Positions 47,820-56,658 of a DNA stretch of 64,000 nucleotides are shown here, piece after piece. The notes beneath the pieces are model-generated. The model worked only from the letters and a program-made list of their open reading frames with translations, was not told the origin of the DNA and did not search any database. Position 1 is the first letter of the stretch; each line of letters begins with the position of its first letter. The stretch lies in the NCBI GenBank assembly GCA_000212915.1, contig CM001167.1, positions 1,852,780-1,916,779 of the forward strand. The letters are read 5' to 3'. The position numbers and the translations under genes were made by a program. Source of the DNA: Bacteroides coprosuis DSM 18011. Its GTDB lineage: Bacteria; Bacteroidota; Bacteroidia; Bacteroidales; Bacteroidaceae.

Positions 47820-48881
47820 ATGATGTCATTGTTAAAAGACAATTCTGCAGTTTCTAAAACTGCTTTTTTACCGGCTGAATGGTTTCCTCAAAGTGGAGTT
47901 CAACTTACTTGGCCTCATGTTGGGACAGATTGGTCGCATATGCTCCATGAAGTGGAAGCTTGTTATATTCAGCTAGCGCGTGAAATAGCGAAGAGAGAAT
48001 TATTACTAATCGTAACTCCCGAAGTTCAACAAGTTTCCAACTATCTAGAAAGAGCACATGTTAATATGAGTAATGTTCGTCTTTTTGAGTGTGAAACAAA
48101 TGATACTTGGGCTCGTGATCATGGTTTTATTACGATGATGGACGGAGATAAACCTCTTCTACTCGATTTTACTTTCAATGGCTGGGGCTTAAAGTTTGCT
48201 TCTCATTATGATAACCAAATCAATCGTGAATTAGTAAAAGCCAAAGCTGTGCAAGGAGAATATGTCAACTGCCTAGGCTATATACTCGAAGGAGGCAGCA
48301 TAGAAAGTGATGGAGAAGGCACAGTACTTACTACATCAGAATGCTTACTCTCTCCCAATAGAAATGATCAGCTTGGTAAAACTGAGGTTGAAGAGTATCT
48401 CAAATCTACTTTCAACTTAAAACAAGTATTGTGGTTAGATCATGGTTACCTTTCTGGCGATGATACCGATAGCCATATTGATACTCTAGCTCGTCTTTGC
48501 TCTACAGATACAATAGTATATGTGAAATGTGAGAATGAAAAAGATGAGCATTATCAAGCACTTAAAAAGATGGAAGAGCAACTCAAAACCTTCCGCACTT
48601 TGCAAGGTAAACCCTATAAACTTATTGCTTTACCTATGGCAGATACAGTAATCTTCGATGAAGAAAGATTACCTGCTACTTACGCCAACTTCTTAATTAT
48701 GAATGATTGTGTGCTGTACCCCACTTATAGTCAGCCTACTCACGATGAGGAAGCACGTATGGCCTTACAAAAGGCATTCCCCGAGAAAGAGATTATAGGT
48801 ATAGAATGTAGCCCTCTGATTAAACAACATGGCTCCCTACATTGTATTACTATGCAGTACCCTAAAGGCGTATTGATTTAA
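47820..48881 (+). CDS. aguA: Agmatine deiminase
   Basis: A 353-aa enzyme of the peptidyl-arginine deiminase-like (PPAD) fold. It hydrolyses agmatine to N-carbamoylputrescine and ammonia. Motifs are LTWPHVGTDWSHML (about 23), TNDTWARDHGFI (about 93), ILEGGSIESDGEGTVLTTSE (about 155), GDDTDSHIDTLARL (about 217), and the catalytic Cys in KQHGSLHCITMQYPKG at the C-terminus (about 343). It is followed after 27 bp by aguB, completing the two-step route to putrescine. Two consecutive ATGs occur at the start. Confidence 0.93.
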   Translation: MMSLLKDNSAVSKTAFLPAEWFPQSGVQLTWPHVGTDWSHMLHEVEACYIQLAREIAKRELLLIVTPEVQQVSNYLERAHVNMSNVRLFECETNDTWARDHGFITMMDGDKPLLLDFTFNGWGLKFASHYDNQINRELVKAKAVQGEYVNCLGYILEGGSIESDGEGTVLTTSECLLSPNRNDQLGKTEVEEYLKSTFNLKQVLWLDHGYLSGDDTDSHIDTLARLCSTDTIVYVKCENEKDEHYQALKKMEEQLKTFRTLQGKPYKLIALPMADTVIFDEERLPATYANFLIMNDCVLYPTYSQPTHDEEARMALQKAFPEKEIIGIECSPLIKQHGSLHCITMQYPKGVLI

Positions 48882-48908
48882 TTCAACAGATAGAAAAGAT
48901 TTTAATAT

Positions 48909-49802
48909 ATGACTAAACAGAGAACAATAAACGTAGGTCTAGTGCAACAGTCCAATAGCTCGGATATCAAAAAGAATTTGATGAAATTGGCTAATAGTAT
49001 TGCTGAGCTAGCTGGTAAAGGGGCTCAACTTATTGTGTTACAAGAGTTGCACAACTCTCTTTACTTTTGTCAAACAGAAGATGTTGATACTTTCGATTTA
49101 GCAGAAACAATTCCTGGACCTTCCACAGGTTTTTATGGAGAGTTGGCGGCTAAATACAAAGTGGTATTGGTTACTTCTCTTTTTGAAAAGAGAGCTCCTG
49201 GCCTTTACCATAATACTGCCGTTGTTTTCGATACGGATGGTACTATTGCAGGAAAGTATCGCAAGATGCATATTCCCGATGATCCTGCTTACTACGAGAA
49301 ATTCTATTTCACTCCAGGAGATATGGGCTTCACTCCTATCCAAACCTCACTAGGTAAACTAGGTGTTTTGGTCTGTTGGGATCAGTGGTATCCAGAAGCT
49401 GCCAGACTAATGGCTCTTCAAGGTGCAGAAGTCTTAATTTACCCTACAGCTATTGGTTGGGAAAGCTCTGATGCTGCCGATGAAAAGAAACGTCAGCTCG
49501 ATGCTTGGGTGATTTCTCAAAGAGGTCATGCGGTGGCAAATGGATTACCCGTAATCTCTGTCAACCGTGTGGGACATGAGAAAGATCCGTCTAAGCAAAC
49601 AAATGGTATTCAGTTTTGGGGCAACAGTTTTGTTGTAGGTCCTCAAGGTGAGTTCCTAGCCAAAGCGGGCAACGATAAAGATGAAAATCTGTTGGTAGAG
49701 GTGGATCTTACTCGTTCGGAAAATGTACGTCGTTGGTGGCCTTTCTTACGAGATAGAAGAATTGATGCTTACCAAGAGATAGTGAAAAGATATATCGACT
49801 AA
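48909..49802 (+). CDS. aguB: N-carbamoylputrescine amidohydrolase
   Basis: A 297-aa nitrilase-superfamily enzyme converting N-carbamoylputrescine to putrescine, CO2 and ammonia. The Glu-Lys-Cys triad is visible: Glu in VLQELHNSLYF (about residue 46), Lys in KYRKMHIPDDPAYYEKFYF (about 120), Cys in LVCWDQWYPEAARL (about 157). WWPFLRDRRIDAYQEI near the end is typical of AguB. The gene pair with aguA makes substrate assignment fairly secure. Confidence 0.95.
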   Translation: MTKQRTINVGLVQQSNSSDIKKNLMKLANSIAELAGKGAQLIVLQELHNSLYFCQTEDVDTFDLAETIPGPSTGFYGELAAKYKVVLVTSLFEKRAPGLYHNTAVVFDTDGTIAGKYRKMHIPDDPAYYEKFYFTPGDMGFTPIQTSLGKLGVLVCWDQWYPEAARLMALQGAEVLIYPTAIGWESSDAADEKKRQLDAWVISQRGHAVANGLPVISVNRVGHEKDPSKQTNGIQFWGNSFVVGPQGEFLAKAGNDKDENLLVEVDLTRSENVRRWWPFLRDRRIDAYQEIVKRYID

Positions 49803-49819
49803 AAAAGCAAGATAAATTA

Positions 49820-49854
49820 AAGTAGGAGAAAATTAAAGTAGTTTTCTCTTACTT
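49820..49854 (+). terminator. Weak hairpin after aguB
   Basis: Imperfect stem AAGTAGGAGAAAA with TTTTCTCTTACTT (one mismatch), 18 bp after the stop. The T run is poor. Confidence 0.4.
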
Positions 49855-50017
49855 AGTTTGTGATTTAAACAGATAAATCAAGGGGTACAGCTCTATGAAA
49901 TATAACTTATTACATTAATTATGAGTTGATACTACCTGAGAATAGTCAAAGCTCATAAAAAGTCATGCAATTCTTTTTGTAATATCGTAAATATACACAA
50001 GAAGAGAAGTACATTAA

Positions 50018-51046
50018 TTATTGTTTGTATTTATCGGTAAATGTATGTGGTATATAGTATATATCCCTTTTTGCTCTTGTACATGCTACATAAAATTTAT
50101 TCCGGGTTGACGGAGTCAGTTGATGGAGAGTGTGTTTTTTATATGCTCCGAGGGTTTTTTTATTCAGTACAATACATACATCTTGAAAACTGTCTAAACC
50201 TTTAGATTTACCCCAGTTTTCGGCGAAACAGGAGTACTTGCTAGCTTCTTGATAGAATAGTTTAACTTTTGTGTTATCATTAAAGAGAAAATCTGTTTCA
50301 GCTTGGTTATTAACTAAGGTAATTCTTGTGCTATCTTGCCTATGAGAGTTAATTTGAATATCTAATTGCTTTGTAACAAACTCGCAAGTTGCAGGAGAAC
50401 ATCTAAAGCTATTTGAAAGTGACGTTTCGTCAACAGTAATCCCTAAAGTCGACCATTTATTTTTGTATTTCTTGTAGTCTTTATATAACCCACTATTTAC
50501 ATTGCCATCACTACTGGTATCAAAAGTATGCTGATAGAAATCACCCACCAATAGACAATCAATAGTTGTAGGAATAATTGCTTGTATCAAGTTGAAATCA
50601 TGCCCACCAAGATCTTGAACTTCATCAATCATGAAGTAATCATAGAACTTTTCTATACGTTCCTTAATCAAATTTGGACAAACTTCTATACACAATTTGG
50701 CAATTCTATTATAATATAAATATCTTTCCTTAGTTAGATAAAATATAGGATTATCTCGCCTTAACCTTAATGTTTGCTGATTTGGCATATTCCACATGAT
50801 ACCTTTAGCCCTAATCTTATCCTTTAAAAAAGGTCGATAGCATACATGTATCAGAAATTGAAAATATGAAATAAGTGTAACATTGTGAGGTACATAGCCA
50901 AATTTTTTAATTATACACTTACGGATGTTCGCAACATTATTATCAGTATACGTAACAATAAGGAAACGTTTCTCCAAGTTTAGCATATTTATTAAGAAAG
51001 TTGTTTTTCCAGATCCTGCTACTGCAAGTATTAAGCGTCTATCCAT
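50018..51046 (-). CDS. Compact UvrD-like helicase, GajB-like
   Basis: A 342-aa superfamily 1 helicase. Motif I is AVAGSGKTTF (about 9-18), Ia is IVTYTDNN, II is MIDEVQDLGG (about 136), III is LLVGDFYQHTF (about 167), IV is LSNSFRCSPAT, and VI is VACTRAKRDIYYI (about 322). It overlaps the upstream OLD-family gene by 16 bp. Class 2 OLD nuclease plus UvrD-like helicase is the Gabija anti-phage arrangement. At 342 residues it is clearly shorter than the roughly 500-residue GajB I know, so the 1B/2B inserts seem reduced. Assignment is by neighbour plus motifs. Confidence 0.8.
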   Translation of the reverse strand: MDRRLILAVAGSGKTTFLINMLNLEKRFLIVTYTDNNVANIRKCIIKKFGYVPHNVTLISYFQFLIHVCYRPFLKDKIRAKGIMWNMPNQQTLRLRRDNPIFYLTKERYLYYNRIAKLCIEVCPNLIKERIEKFYDYFMIDEVQDLGGHDFNLIQAIIPTTIDCLLVGDFYQHTFDTSSDGNVNSGLYKDYKKYKNKWSTLGITVDETSLSNSFRCSPATCEFVTKQLDIQINSHRQDSTRITLVNNQAETDFLFNDNTKVKLFYQEASKYSCFAENWGKSKGLDSFQDVCIVLNKKTLGAYKKHTLHQLTPSTRNKFYVACTRAKRDIYYIPHTFTDKYKQ

Positions 51047-52599
51047 TTTATTGCTTTTTGTATATATTGTGGAACGATAAGTGTGTCCATCCTATTTTTT
51101 AATAACCTATATGCTACATCTGCCTTATTTTTAAGCATATAATCTATTGTATCTAATCTGCGTCTTGGAGTCTGGAACTCATCATTACATATATCTTGGT
51201 TATCTTGATAAATACATATTTCAAAAGTATGTCTTGCATCATCAATGTCTGAAAAAATGCGAATATTATCGAATTGATTTTGAATGTAGTCCACGTAAAT
51301 GTCCTTTATATTAGAATTATAGTCACTATCGTTATCGGTTATTACCGCCACCTTATTATGCAACAATTTAGCTATTTCTAAATATCTTTTAAAGCATTTA
51401 CCATCAACTGCAATAACACCTATTCCACTTGCATAAAGATCTTTATCAATTGTTCTTTTATACAAAGCTTCCATCAGTATAAACTCTGCGTCGCCTTCTA
51501 CCAAAATAGATTTTGAAGACAACACAAACTGGAGCATATTGTTATCGGGAGCTTTCGTGAAGAAATCAGCTGTGTCTTCAGACAAATCAGCCAAACCAAC
51601 TACGTTGGTAGACAAACTATTGAAAAGCAAACATTTCTTCAAATTCAATCTTGTGGCGATAAGGTCACTATGAGTAGAGATAAAAAGCTGACGATTTCTT
51701 GTACCTTTTATAAGTGTAATGAGTTCCAACATTTTGATATAACTCAAATGATTTTCTGGTTCCTCAATTAATACCATGTCAATGCTATTAATTGCTCTAT
51801 TCATTGATAGCTCTGTCTTTATGAAACATTGAGTACCCATACCTTTGTTTTCCAAAGGAATCTCATTTTCCAAAAGTGTAATATCCGTTTCAATATTATC
51901 ATCTGCCGATTCCCTAATAGCAAAACTATAAGGATGTACTAAAGCATTATATTGAGACAATGTTTGAGTTTGGAACTGAATTTTACTATCCTTGTAAGCA
52001 TACCTTGCATTCACTCTCTGTACATCAGTTAACTGTGCGTGATAGATATCGTTAACGTATTCGCGCATAGCACGTGGACTGCCTATAGTAGAGTTGTCTA
52101 CAAAGAGACTCTTCAACTTCTTAGTATAAGCATTGAATGATTCTCCAGCAAAAGTATCAAATATGACATTGTAAAATTCTAATGGAAAAGAAGCATGCGG
52201 ATTTTGTAACAATTGGTATATTTGCTGACTATAATCATCATTTGGAATACAACGTAGTCTAATGCCTGAACATATCTGACTAATGCTATTATTTATACCT
52301 TCCAACGAAGGATCTGGTTGATTAGAAAAGTAGAGTTCTACATACATCTCTGGCAAATTAGTAGGATTTCTATCTCCTTTCATATATTCAAGCATATTCT
52401 CAATGTTAAATAGTTTATTAAGACCAATATTCTCAACACGTGTTCTACTTCCACGAGCAACAAGATCAATAGCTTGTAAAATTGTACTCTTTCCAGATTC
52501 GTTATCTCCAACAAAAATATTAATATCAGGATTAAAATCCAGGGTAAGGTTTTTGAATCTTTTAAAATTATGCAGTTTTATTTTGGTTATTGTAAGCAT
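51031..52599 (-). CDS. OLD-family ATPase with TOPRIM nuclease, GajA-like
   Basis: A 522-aa protein. The N-terminal ABC-type ATPase has KIKLHNFKRFKNLTLDFNP and Walker A FVGDNESGKST (about residues 30-41); the Walker B region is DMVLIEEPENHLSYI (about 277) and the switch His is in FISTHSDLIATRL (about 303). The C-terminal TOPRIM domain has the metal-binding Glu in ILVEGDAEFILMEAL (about 364) and VAVITDNDSDYNSNI (about 416). This layout is class 2 OLD nuclease, GajA of Gabija. The helicase gene overlaps its 3' end by 16 bp. Nothing separates it from atypical AT-rich DNA upstream. Confidence 0.87.
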   Translation of the reverse strand: MLTITKIKLHNFKRFKNLTLDFNPDINIFVGDNESGKSTILQAIDLVARGSRTRVENIGLNKLFNIENMLEYMKGDRNPTNLPEMYVELYFSNQPDPSLEGINNSISQICSGIRLRCIPNDDYSQQIYQLLQNPHASFPLEFYNVIFDTFAGESFNAYTKKLKSLFVDNSTIGSPRAMREYVNDIYHAQLTDVQRVNARYAYKDSKIQFQTQTLSQYNALVHPYSFAIRESADDNIETDITLLENEIPLENKGMGTQCFIKTELSMNRAINSIDMVLIEEPENHLSYIKMLELITLIKGTRNRQLFISTHSDLIATRLNLKKCLLFNSLSTNVVGLADLSEDTADFFTKAPDNNMLQFVLSSKSILVEGDAEFILMEALYKRTIDKDLYASGIGVIAVDGKCFKRYLEIAKLLHNKVAVITDNDSDYNSNIKDIYVDYIQNQFDNIRIFSDIDDARHTFEICIYQDNQDICNDEFQTPRRRLDTIDYMLKNKADVAYRLLKNRMDTLIVPQYIQKAIKWIDA

Positions 52600-52977
52600 A
52601 TTTTACAATATTATTTTTTATGTTTTGTTTAGTAAATTACTTATATAAAATACATCTCATAACAAATAAGATAAATAAAATCTTTTGTAGTTTCTATAAT
52701 AAAGTAAGAGATAACTTTTACAATCAAGGGTTCTATAAGATAAATATTCAGATCTCCAGTCTCTATCTTCTAAAGTAGGTAATCGTTGGGCTGCTAGCTC
52801 AAATATTATAGAAACGCACAGCAAGTCACTTTTCCATATTCCATGAGTATCACTAAGTTTATTACCTAGGTCAATATACTGAAGCAAGTTTATCTGTCCT
52901 TATCAATGACCGCCGCAAATATTGAATGGCTTTATGCGTGCTTCTCTCCTTATTTATAAAGATAGAAACCACCGATT
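52600..52977. other. Upstream region of the Gabija-like pair
   Basis: About 380 bp. A minus-strand open stretch (52657-52905) encodes ...SDLLCVSIIFELAAQRLPTL... but lacks an ATG and starts directly after a stop, so it may be the 3' remnant of a lost gene. No promoter with a good TAnnTTTG box was found. Confidence 0.45.
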
Positions 52978-53280
52978 TTAGCACCCACTCCCATCAATAG
53001 AGCAAGAGGCTGCATCTGTAGATGCTGGGGTAGAATGCAATCCTGCTTCTTCGGGAGTAAGGGTTACTGTGCCGTCTTCGAGAACGAAACAAGGTATTCC
53101 TATCGACCCCATTTTCTTAGCTTCATCAAATATAGGGTTGTTATCACGTAGTTTAAGGAAAGATTTAAGGTCTTTCACGTGCAAACCGATATCAATACTT
53201 TCATACTTATCATTTCCTTTTACTTGCTCCTCTAGACAGGTACAGTCTGGGCAAGTGCTCATTCCATATATTTTTATCAT
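52978..53280 (-). CDS. Glutaredoxin-like protein
   Basis: A 100-aa thioredoxin-fold protein from the ATG at 53280; the family starts at MIKIYGMSTCPDC, so a longer in-frame extension to 53403 is not used. The redox pair is CPDC (residues 10-13), with a third Cys at residue 15 (CTCLEEQ). The cis-Pro region is GSIGIPCFVLEDG (about 65). The C-terminus carries two further cysteines, CSIDGSGC, which could be regulatory or metal-binding. The region 170-200 bp upstream holds the TGACACCGACAT repeats. Confidence 0.85.
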   Translation of the reverse strand: MIKIYGMSTCPDCTCLEEQVKGNDKYESIDIGLHVKDLKSFLKLRDNNPIFDEAKKMGSIGIPCFVLEDGTVTLTPEEAGLHSTPASTDAASCSIDGSGC

Positions 53281-53702
53281 AACTCTTTTGGGTTTTAATG
53301 TAAAGTTGATAGGCAAATAGCCTTTTATAAAGGTATATAAAAATTGGGTAAATTCATCTGCCAAACTATCAAAAAGACAAACCCCAATAATGAGGAAAAA
53401 CAAGGATAAAAACAGCGTGTTTGTTTTGGCTTAGTCATGTGCTTCTCTTGACACCGACATGATGAGTACATGACACCGACATGTTACCCTTTTTACCCTG
53501 ATAAAAGTGGACTGCTCTCAAAGCTCTCTTTTTACTGTTCCTTTTCTCTTTAGACTATGGAGTGAGTGAATTTATCTTTTTTCTATACAAAATGCTAGTT
53601 TTCTTGCTATTATTACAAATTTATTATTACTTGTAGTCAAATTGCTAGTTTGCAGAGGGGAGTAACTCTGCAAAACCTTAAACCTATTAAACCCAATATA
53701 CT
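53281..53702. other. Divergent intergenic region
   Basis: About 420 bp between the glutaredoxin-like and LRV genes. It contains the TGACACCGACAT direct repeats (53449-53482). No gene and no clean promoter box seen. Confidence 0.6.
53449..53482. repeat. TGACACCGACAT direct repeats, 22-bp period
   Basis: The 12-mer occurs at 53449-53460 and 53471-53482. The 22-bp spacing equals that of the pair at 5054 and 5076. The 10 bp between the cores differ between loci. Confidence 0.85.
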
Positions 53703-54686
53703 ATGGAAGAGAAACAAAGAAATCGGAAAGAAATCAAAATGTTCACTTGCATTTTGGAGAACTTATCGAAAGATCCTAGTGTAAAAGTTAGGGTAGCCGT
53801 TGCAACCAACATTTTGACTCCAGAAAATATTTTAAAAAGACTAGCCAAAGATACTAGTTTTAATGTGAGACGTGTGGTGCAAGGGAGTAAGCACGTATCA
53901 TCCGAATTGATAGAATTACTGAACAAGCGACAAGCTTTGCTCGATGAAAGAGATAAGGCTTCACAATTTTATACTTCACTAGATTCTTTGGAGAAACTAG
54001 CAAGAGATAAAGACTTTGCCGTTCGACAAGGTGTGGCAAGTAATCCCAAAACCCAAAAAGATATACTAGCAGAACTCTCTAAAGATGAGAATATACGTGT
54101 TCGCCAGGGTGTGGCTAGTAACCCTAGTACACCCCTTGATATACTGCGAGATTTGGCAGAGGACAAAGATTTTAGAGTGAGGGGTTCTGTAGCAAGGAAT
54201 CCGAATACCCCTATTGAAACCTTAACTCTCCTCTCCGATTACTCTTATTATCGGGTTAGAGAAGTGGTAGCAAGCAATACCAATATCTCTCAAGCTTTGA
54301 TACAGAAACTAGCAAAGGATGAACACCCTGCTGTGAGACAAGAGATTGCAAGTAACGCAAAGACACCCATAGAGATATTAAGGAAACTGGCTGAGGATGT
54401 AGATCCGTGGGTGCGATCCACTGTAACAACCAATGAAAATGTGACTTTGGAGTTACTCGAAAAACTGGCTAAAGATGAAGATTTCAGGCCACGACAAGGA
54501 GTAGCCAAAAACAAGAATTTGCCTATCTCCCTGCTTGTTCAACTGATGAAAGATGAAAACACGGATGTTCAAAAAGCAGCGATCAATAATGTTAATGCAC
54601 CTTTAGAGTTGCTTACAGAAATGGCAAAACAGGAGAATGAAGATATACGAGCATTGGTGGCAAGTAGTACATTTGGCATTCGCTAA
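53703..54686 (+). CDS. Leucine-rich-repeat-variant (LRV) protein
   Basis: A 327-aa protein made almost entirely of about eleven 24-residue repeats with the consensus LAkDedfrVRqgVAsNpnTPleiL. Examples are LARDKDFAVRQGVASNPKT, LSKDENIRVRQGVASNPST and LAEDKDFRVRGSVARNPNT. Two repeats (about 18-70) are separated from the remaining nine (about 94-327) by a charged linker. This matches the LRV/HEAT-like right-handed superhelix. The Azotobacter LRV protein has an N-terminal Fe-S cluster; here only one Cys is present near the start. No signal peptide. Likely a binding scaffold; partner unknown. Confidence 0.88.
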   Translation: MEEKQRNRKEIKMFTCILENLSKDPSVKVRVAVATNILTPENILKRLAKDTSFNVRRVVQGSKHVSSELIELLNKRQALLDERDKASQFYTSLDSLEKLARDKDFAVRQGVASNPKTQKDILAELSKDENIRVRQGVASNPSTPLDILRDLAEDKDFRVRGSVARNPNTPIETLTLLSDYSYYRVREVVASNTNISQALIQKLAKDEHPAVRQEIASNAKTPIEILRKLAEDVDPWVRSTVTTNENVTLELLEKLAKDEDFRPRQGVAKNKNLPISLLVQLMKDENTDVQKAAINNVNAPLELLTEMAKQENEDIRALVASSTFGIR

Positions 54687-54713
54687 AGCCTAAACGGTTG
54701 TCTGTAGAAAATA

Positions 54714-54753
54714 AAAACGGGGTGATACTCTTAATTCAGTATCACCCCGTTTT
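54714..54753. terminator. Bidirectional terminator after the LRV gene
   Basis: Perfect 16-bp stem AAAACGGGGTGATACT/AGTATCACCCCGTTTT (54714-54729 with 54738-54753), between convergent genes. Confidence 0.93.
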
Positions 54754-54759
54754 GGTATG

Positions 54760-55293
54760 TTAATTTATAGTCAATCCCTTAGACTGAAAATAAAGTTCTT
54801 CGAGCAATTTTACCATAGCGAAAAAGCGCAAATCTTTGTCGTCTGTAGAAAAATATTCAGAAGGAGCCCAACGAATGTATTCATCTATCAACTCTAAAGC
54901 TCTCTTTTTTATCGCTTCAGTATCATTCTTGCAACTAGTTTTAACAGCTACTTGATACGGTTTTACATACTCCTTCAAGTAGGTGTAATCATACCTTTGC
55001 CGCTGTTTTGCTTTAGCTGCTCGTATAGCATTTAAGTGATTCTTCCGAGCTTCTAGTTCACTACTATCCCCCTCGTGCAACCACTCTTGCTCCTCAATAA
55101 GCTGAAGCATTGCTTTTAGCTTTAAGTCTTTTTCCATCCGTGAGAAATACCAAGTAGGATATTCTCCGATGTATTGGTTAATTACTTGTTTTGCACGCTC
55201 TATGATAGCGGCAGAATCATTACTACATTCGTGTACCAGTACTTCCTTGTACTGTGCTATACGCTGAGCATATAGCTTTTCGTTTGCACCCAT
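54760..55293 (-). CDS. Hypothetical protein with an internal duplication
   Basis: A 177-aa cytoplasmic, mostly helical protein built of two homologous halves. The first half (about residues 9-70) reads ...YKEVLVHECSNDSAAIIERA ... IGEYPTWYFSRMEKDLKLKA. The second (about 112-172) reads ...YQVAVKTSCKNDTEAIKKRA ... IRWAPSEYFSTDDKDLRFFA. Each half thus has a conserved Cys-x-N-D-x-x-x-I and a P-x-x-Y-F pattern. A basic linker (RAAKAKQRQRYDYTYLK) joins them. I do not recognise the family. It is in the same orientation as the two repeat proteins upstream. Confidence 0.75.
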   Translation of the reverse strand: MGANEKLYAQRIAQYKEVLVHECSNDSAAIIERAKQVINQYIGEYPTWYFSRMEKDLKLKAMLQLIEEQEWLHEGDSSELEARKNHLNAIRAAKAKQRQRYDYTYLKEYVKPYQVAVKTSCKNDTEAIKKRALELIDEYIRWAPSEYFSTDDKDLRFFAMVKLLEELYFQSKGLTIN

Positions 55294-55419
55294 AATTTTT
55301 AAATTAATGTGTGAATAATGTTGATTAACTCTTTAATACCTTGGCAAGGTAGCCACTTCTGTCCTATTTTACTACTCTTTTTGAATAATTATTTGAGTTG
55401 GTCAAAAGATTAAAATAAC

Positions 55420-55470
55420 TACTAAGCCCCCTTTATTACTCTTTTTCTGGAGAATAAAGGGGGCTTAGTA
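55420..55470. terminator. 18-bp perfect hairpin
   Basis: TACTAAGCCCCCTTTATT (55420-55437) pairs exactly with 55453-55470; the loop is 15 nt. It lies 20 bp past the stop of the 55490 gene. There is no long T run, but stem strength makes termination or RNA 3'-end protection likely. Confidence 0.75.
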
Positions 55471-55489
55471 GATCAATGATAAAAAAACA

Positions 55490-56470
55490 TCAGCAAAGTC
55501 TTTGTAGTAAATATCGATCTAAATCATTGAATAATCCATTGGGATACTTCAAGCTATAATAACCAAAATTGCGAGTTCTAAAGCTATCTACCCAGAGCTT
55601 AACCTCGGGAATTAAGCGCATAGCAGCATCTGTATATACGGCCCAATCGTGGTATATCCCCTGTGGGTATTCCAAAAGGTATGTGGTATAGTTTTGTATT
55701 TTAGAGCAATTTAAAAAGCAATGAAAATCATCCCGATTTGACAAATTAATCACTTTAGCTAACTGACTAGGATCTACAGAATAACCCGATAAGGATTTAA
55801 AATCCTCCTCTAACAGCCCTTTATACTGCATTAAGGAATGCTTGATATCACTATTGATATCTGTCTGCAACAACGCATAGAGTATCGCTATAGCATTTAG
55901 GTACAAACCCCGTACATCTTCGGTGGTAAGTGATGCGTTTTTATAGGCTTCAGCACTCAGTAAGTGCATCAAAGATTCTATCACCATACGGATAACCTGA
56001 TCCACTGCCGCAGAATATTCTTCTTTGATTTGATCTTGCTCAGCAAAGATAAACAGGTAGTAAATATGTGGAATACACTCTTCAACAAAGCTCTTTACAT
56101 CATTCATATCAATTAGCCTACGATTATCGAAGGCGAGAATGGCCTCTTGGAGGGCAAAAAACTCTTTTTTGATTTTCATCTGCCCATAATAATCCAAACA
56201 AGCATCATTCTGCTTACTCAATAAGTCGATTGCATCAATGTAAATTTTTTGACTCGCTATGCAGCTTGCTAAATTGAGTAAAATATCAGAATACAGATAC
56301 CCGAGCAGCTTATAATCGGCATGCTCTGTTAGTTCTTTCGCCCTATTTATCAATTTTACAGAATAATATGCAGGGTTCCTTGTTTCTCCACTATACAAAA
56401 GCACATGTGTATAAGAATTTTTGTAATCCCTCACACCTTCCAGAAACGAATTTAAAAGCTCATTTTTCAT
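55490..56470 (-). CDS. Hypothetical helical protein with C-terminal YPxG repeats
   Basis: A 326-aa protein from the ATG at 56470 (MKNELLNSFLEGVRDY). The first 240 residues are helical and resemble no family I know. The last 80 hold two copies of a short pattern: YTTYLLEYPQGIYHDWAVYT and FGYYSLKYPNGLFNDLDRY. Such YxxYLxxYPxGxxxxxA units are known as small tandem helical repeats in various Bacteroidetes proteins. The same layout is seen in the next gene (56659), so they are diverged paralogues. No signal peptide or membrane helix. Function unknown. Confidence 0.75.
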   Translation of the reverse strand: MKNELLNSFLEGVRDYKNSYTHVLLYSGETRNPAYYSVKLINRAKELTEHADYKLLGYLYSDILLNLASCIASQKIYIDAIDLLSKQNDACLDYYGQMKIKKEFFALQEAILAFDNRRLIDMNDVKSFVEECIPHIYYLFIFAEQDQIKEEYSAAVDQVIRMVIESLMHLLSAEAYKNASLTTEDVRGLYLNAIAILYALLQTDINSDIKHSLMQYKGLLEEDFKSLSGYSVDPSQLAKVINLSNRDDFHCFLNCSKIQNYTTYLLEYPQGIYHDWAVYTDAAMRLIPEVKLWVDSFRTRNFGYYSLKYPNGLFNDLDRYLLQRLC

Positions 56471-56578
56471 ACTCCTAAGATTCAACTTTATCTCTAAATT
56501 TAAGGAGTATTATTGAGAACTAATAAATTTAAATCTACTATTTTACAGATTCCGAAGATATCTATCTTTCTATATAAC

Positions 56579-56633
56579 AAGAAGAATGCAAACCAATATT
56601 CTTTTATATGAGAATCTGATTTGCATTCTTCTT
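56579..56633. terminator. 14-bp perfect inverted repeat
   Basis: AAGAAGAATGCAAA (56579-56592) pairs exactly with 56620-56633, 26 bp past the stop of the 56659 gene. Terminator-like position, but with only a weak T-rich tail. Confidence 0.6.
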
Positions 56634-56658
56634 AAAAATCAATGAGCCTAATGCAAAA

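Noticed and set aside
52657..52887. Minus-strand open frame of 76 codons upstream of the Gabija-like pair
   Set aside because: It can only start at TTG directly downstream of a stop, has no recognisable motif and no promoter. I treat it as at most a remnant, not a gene.
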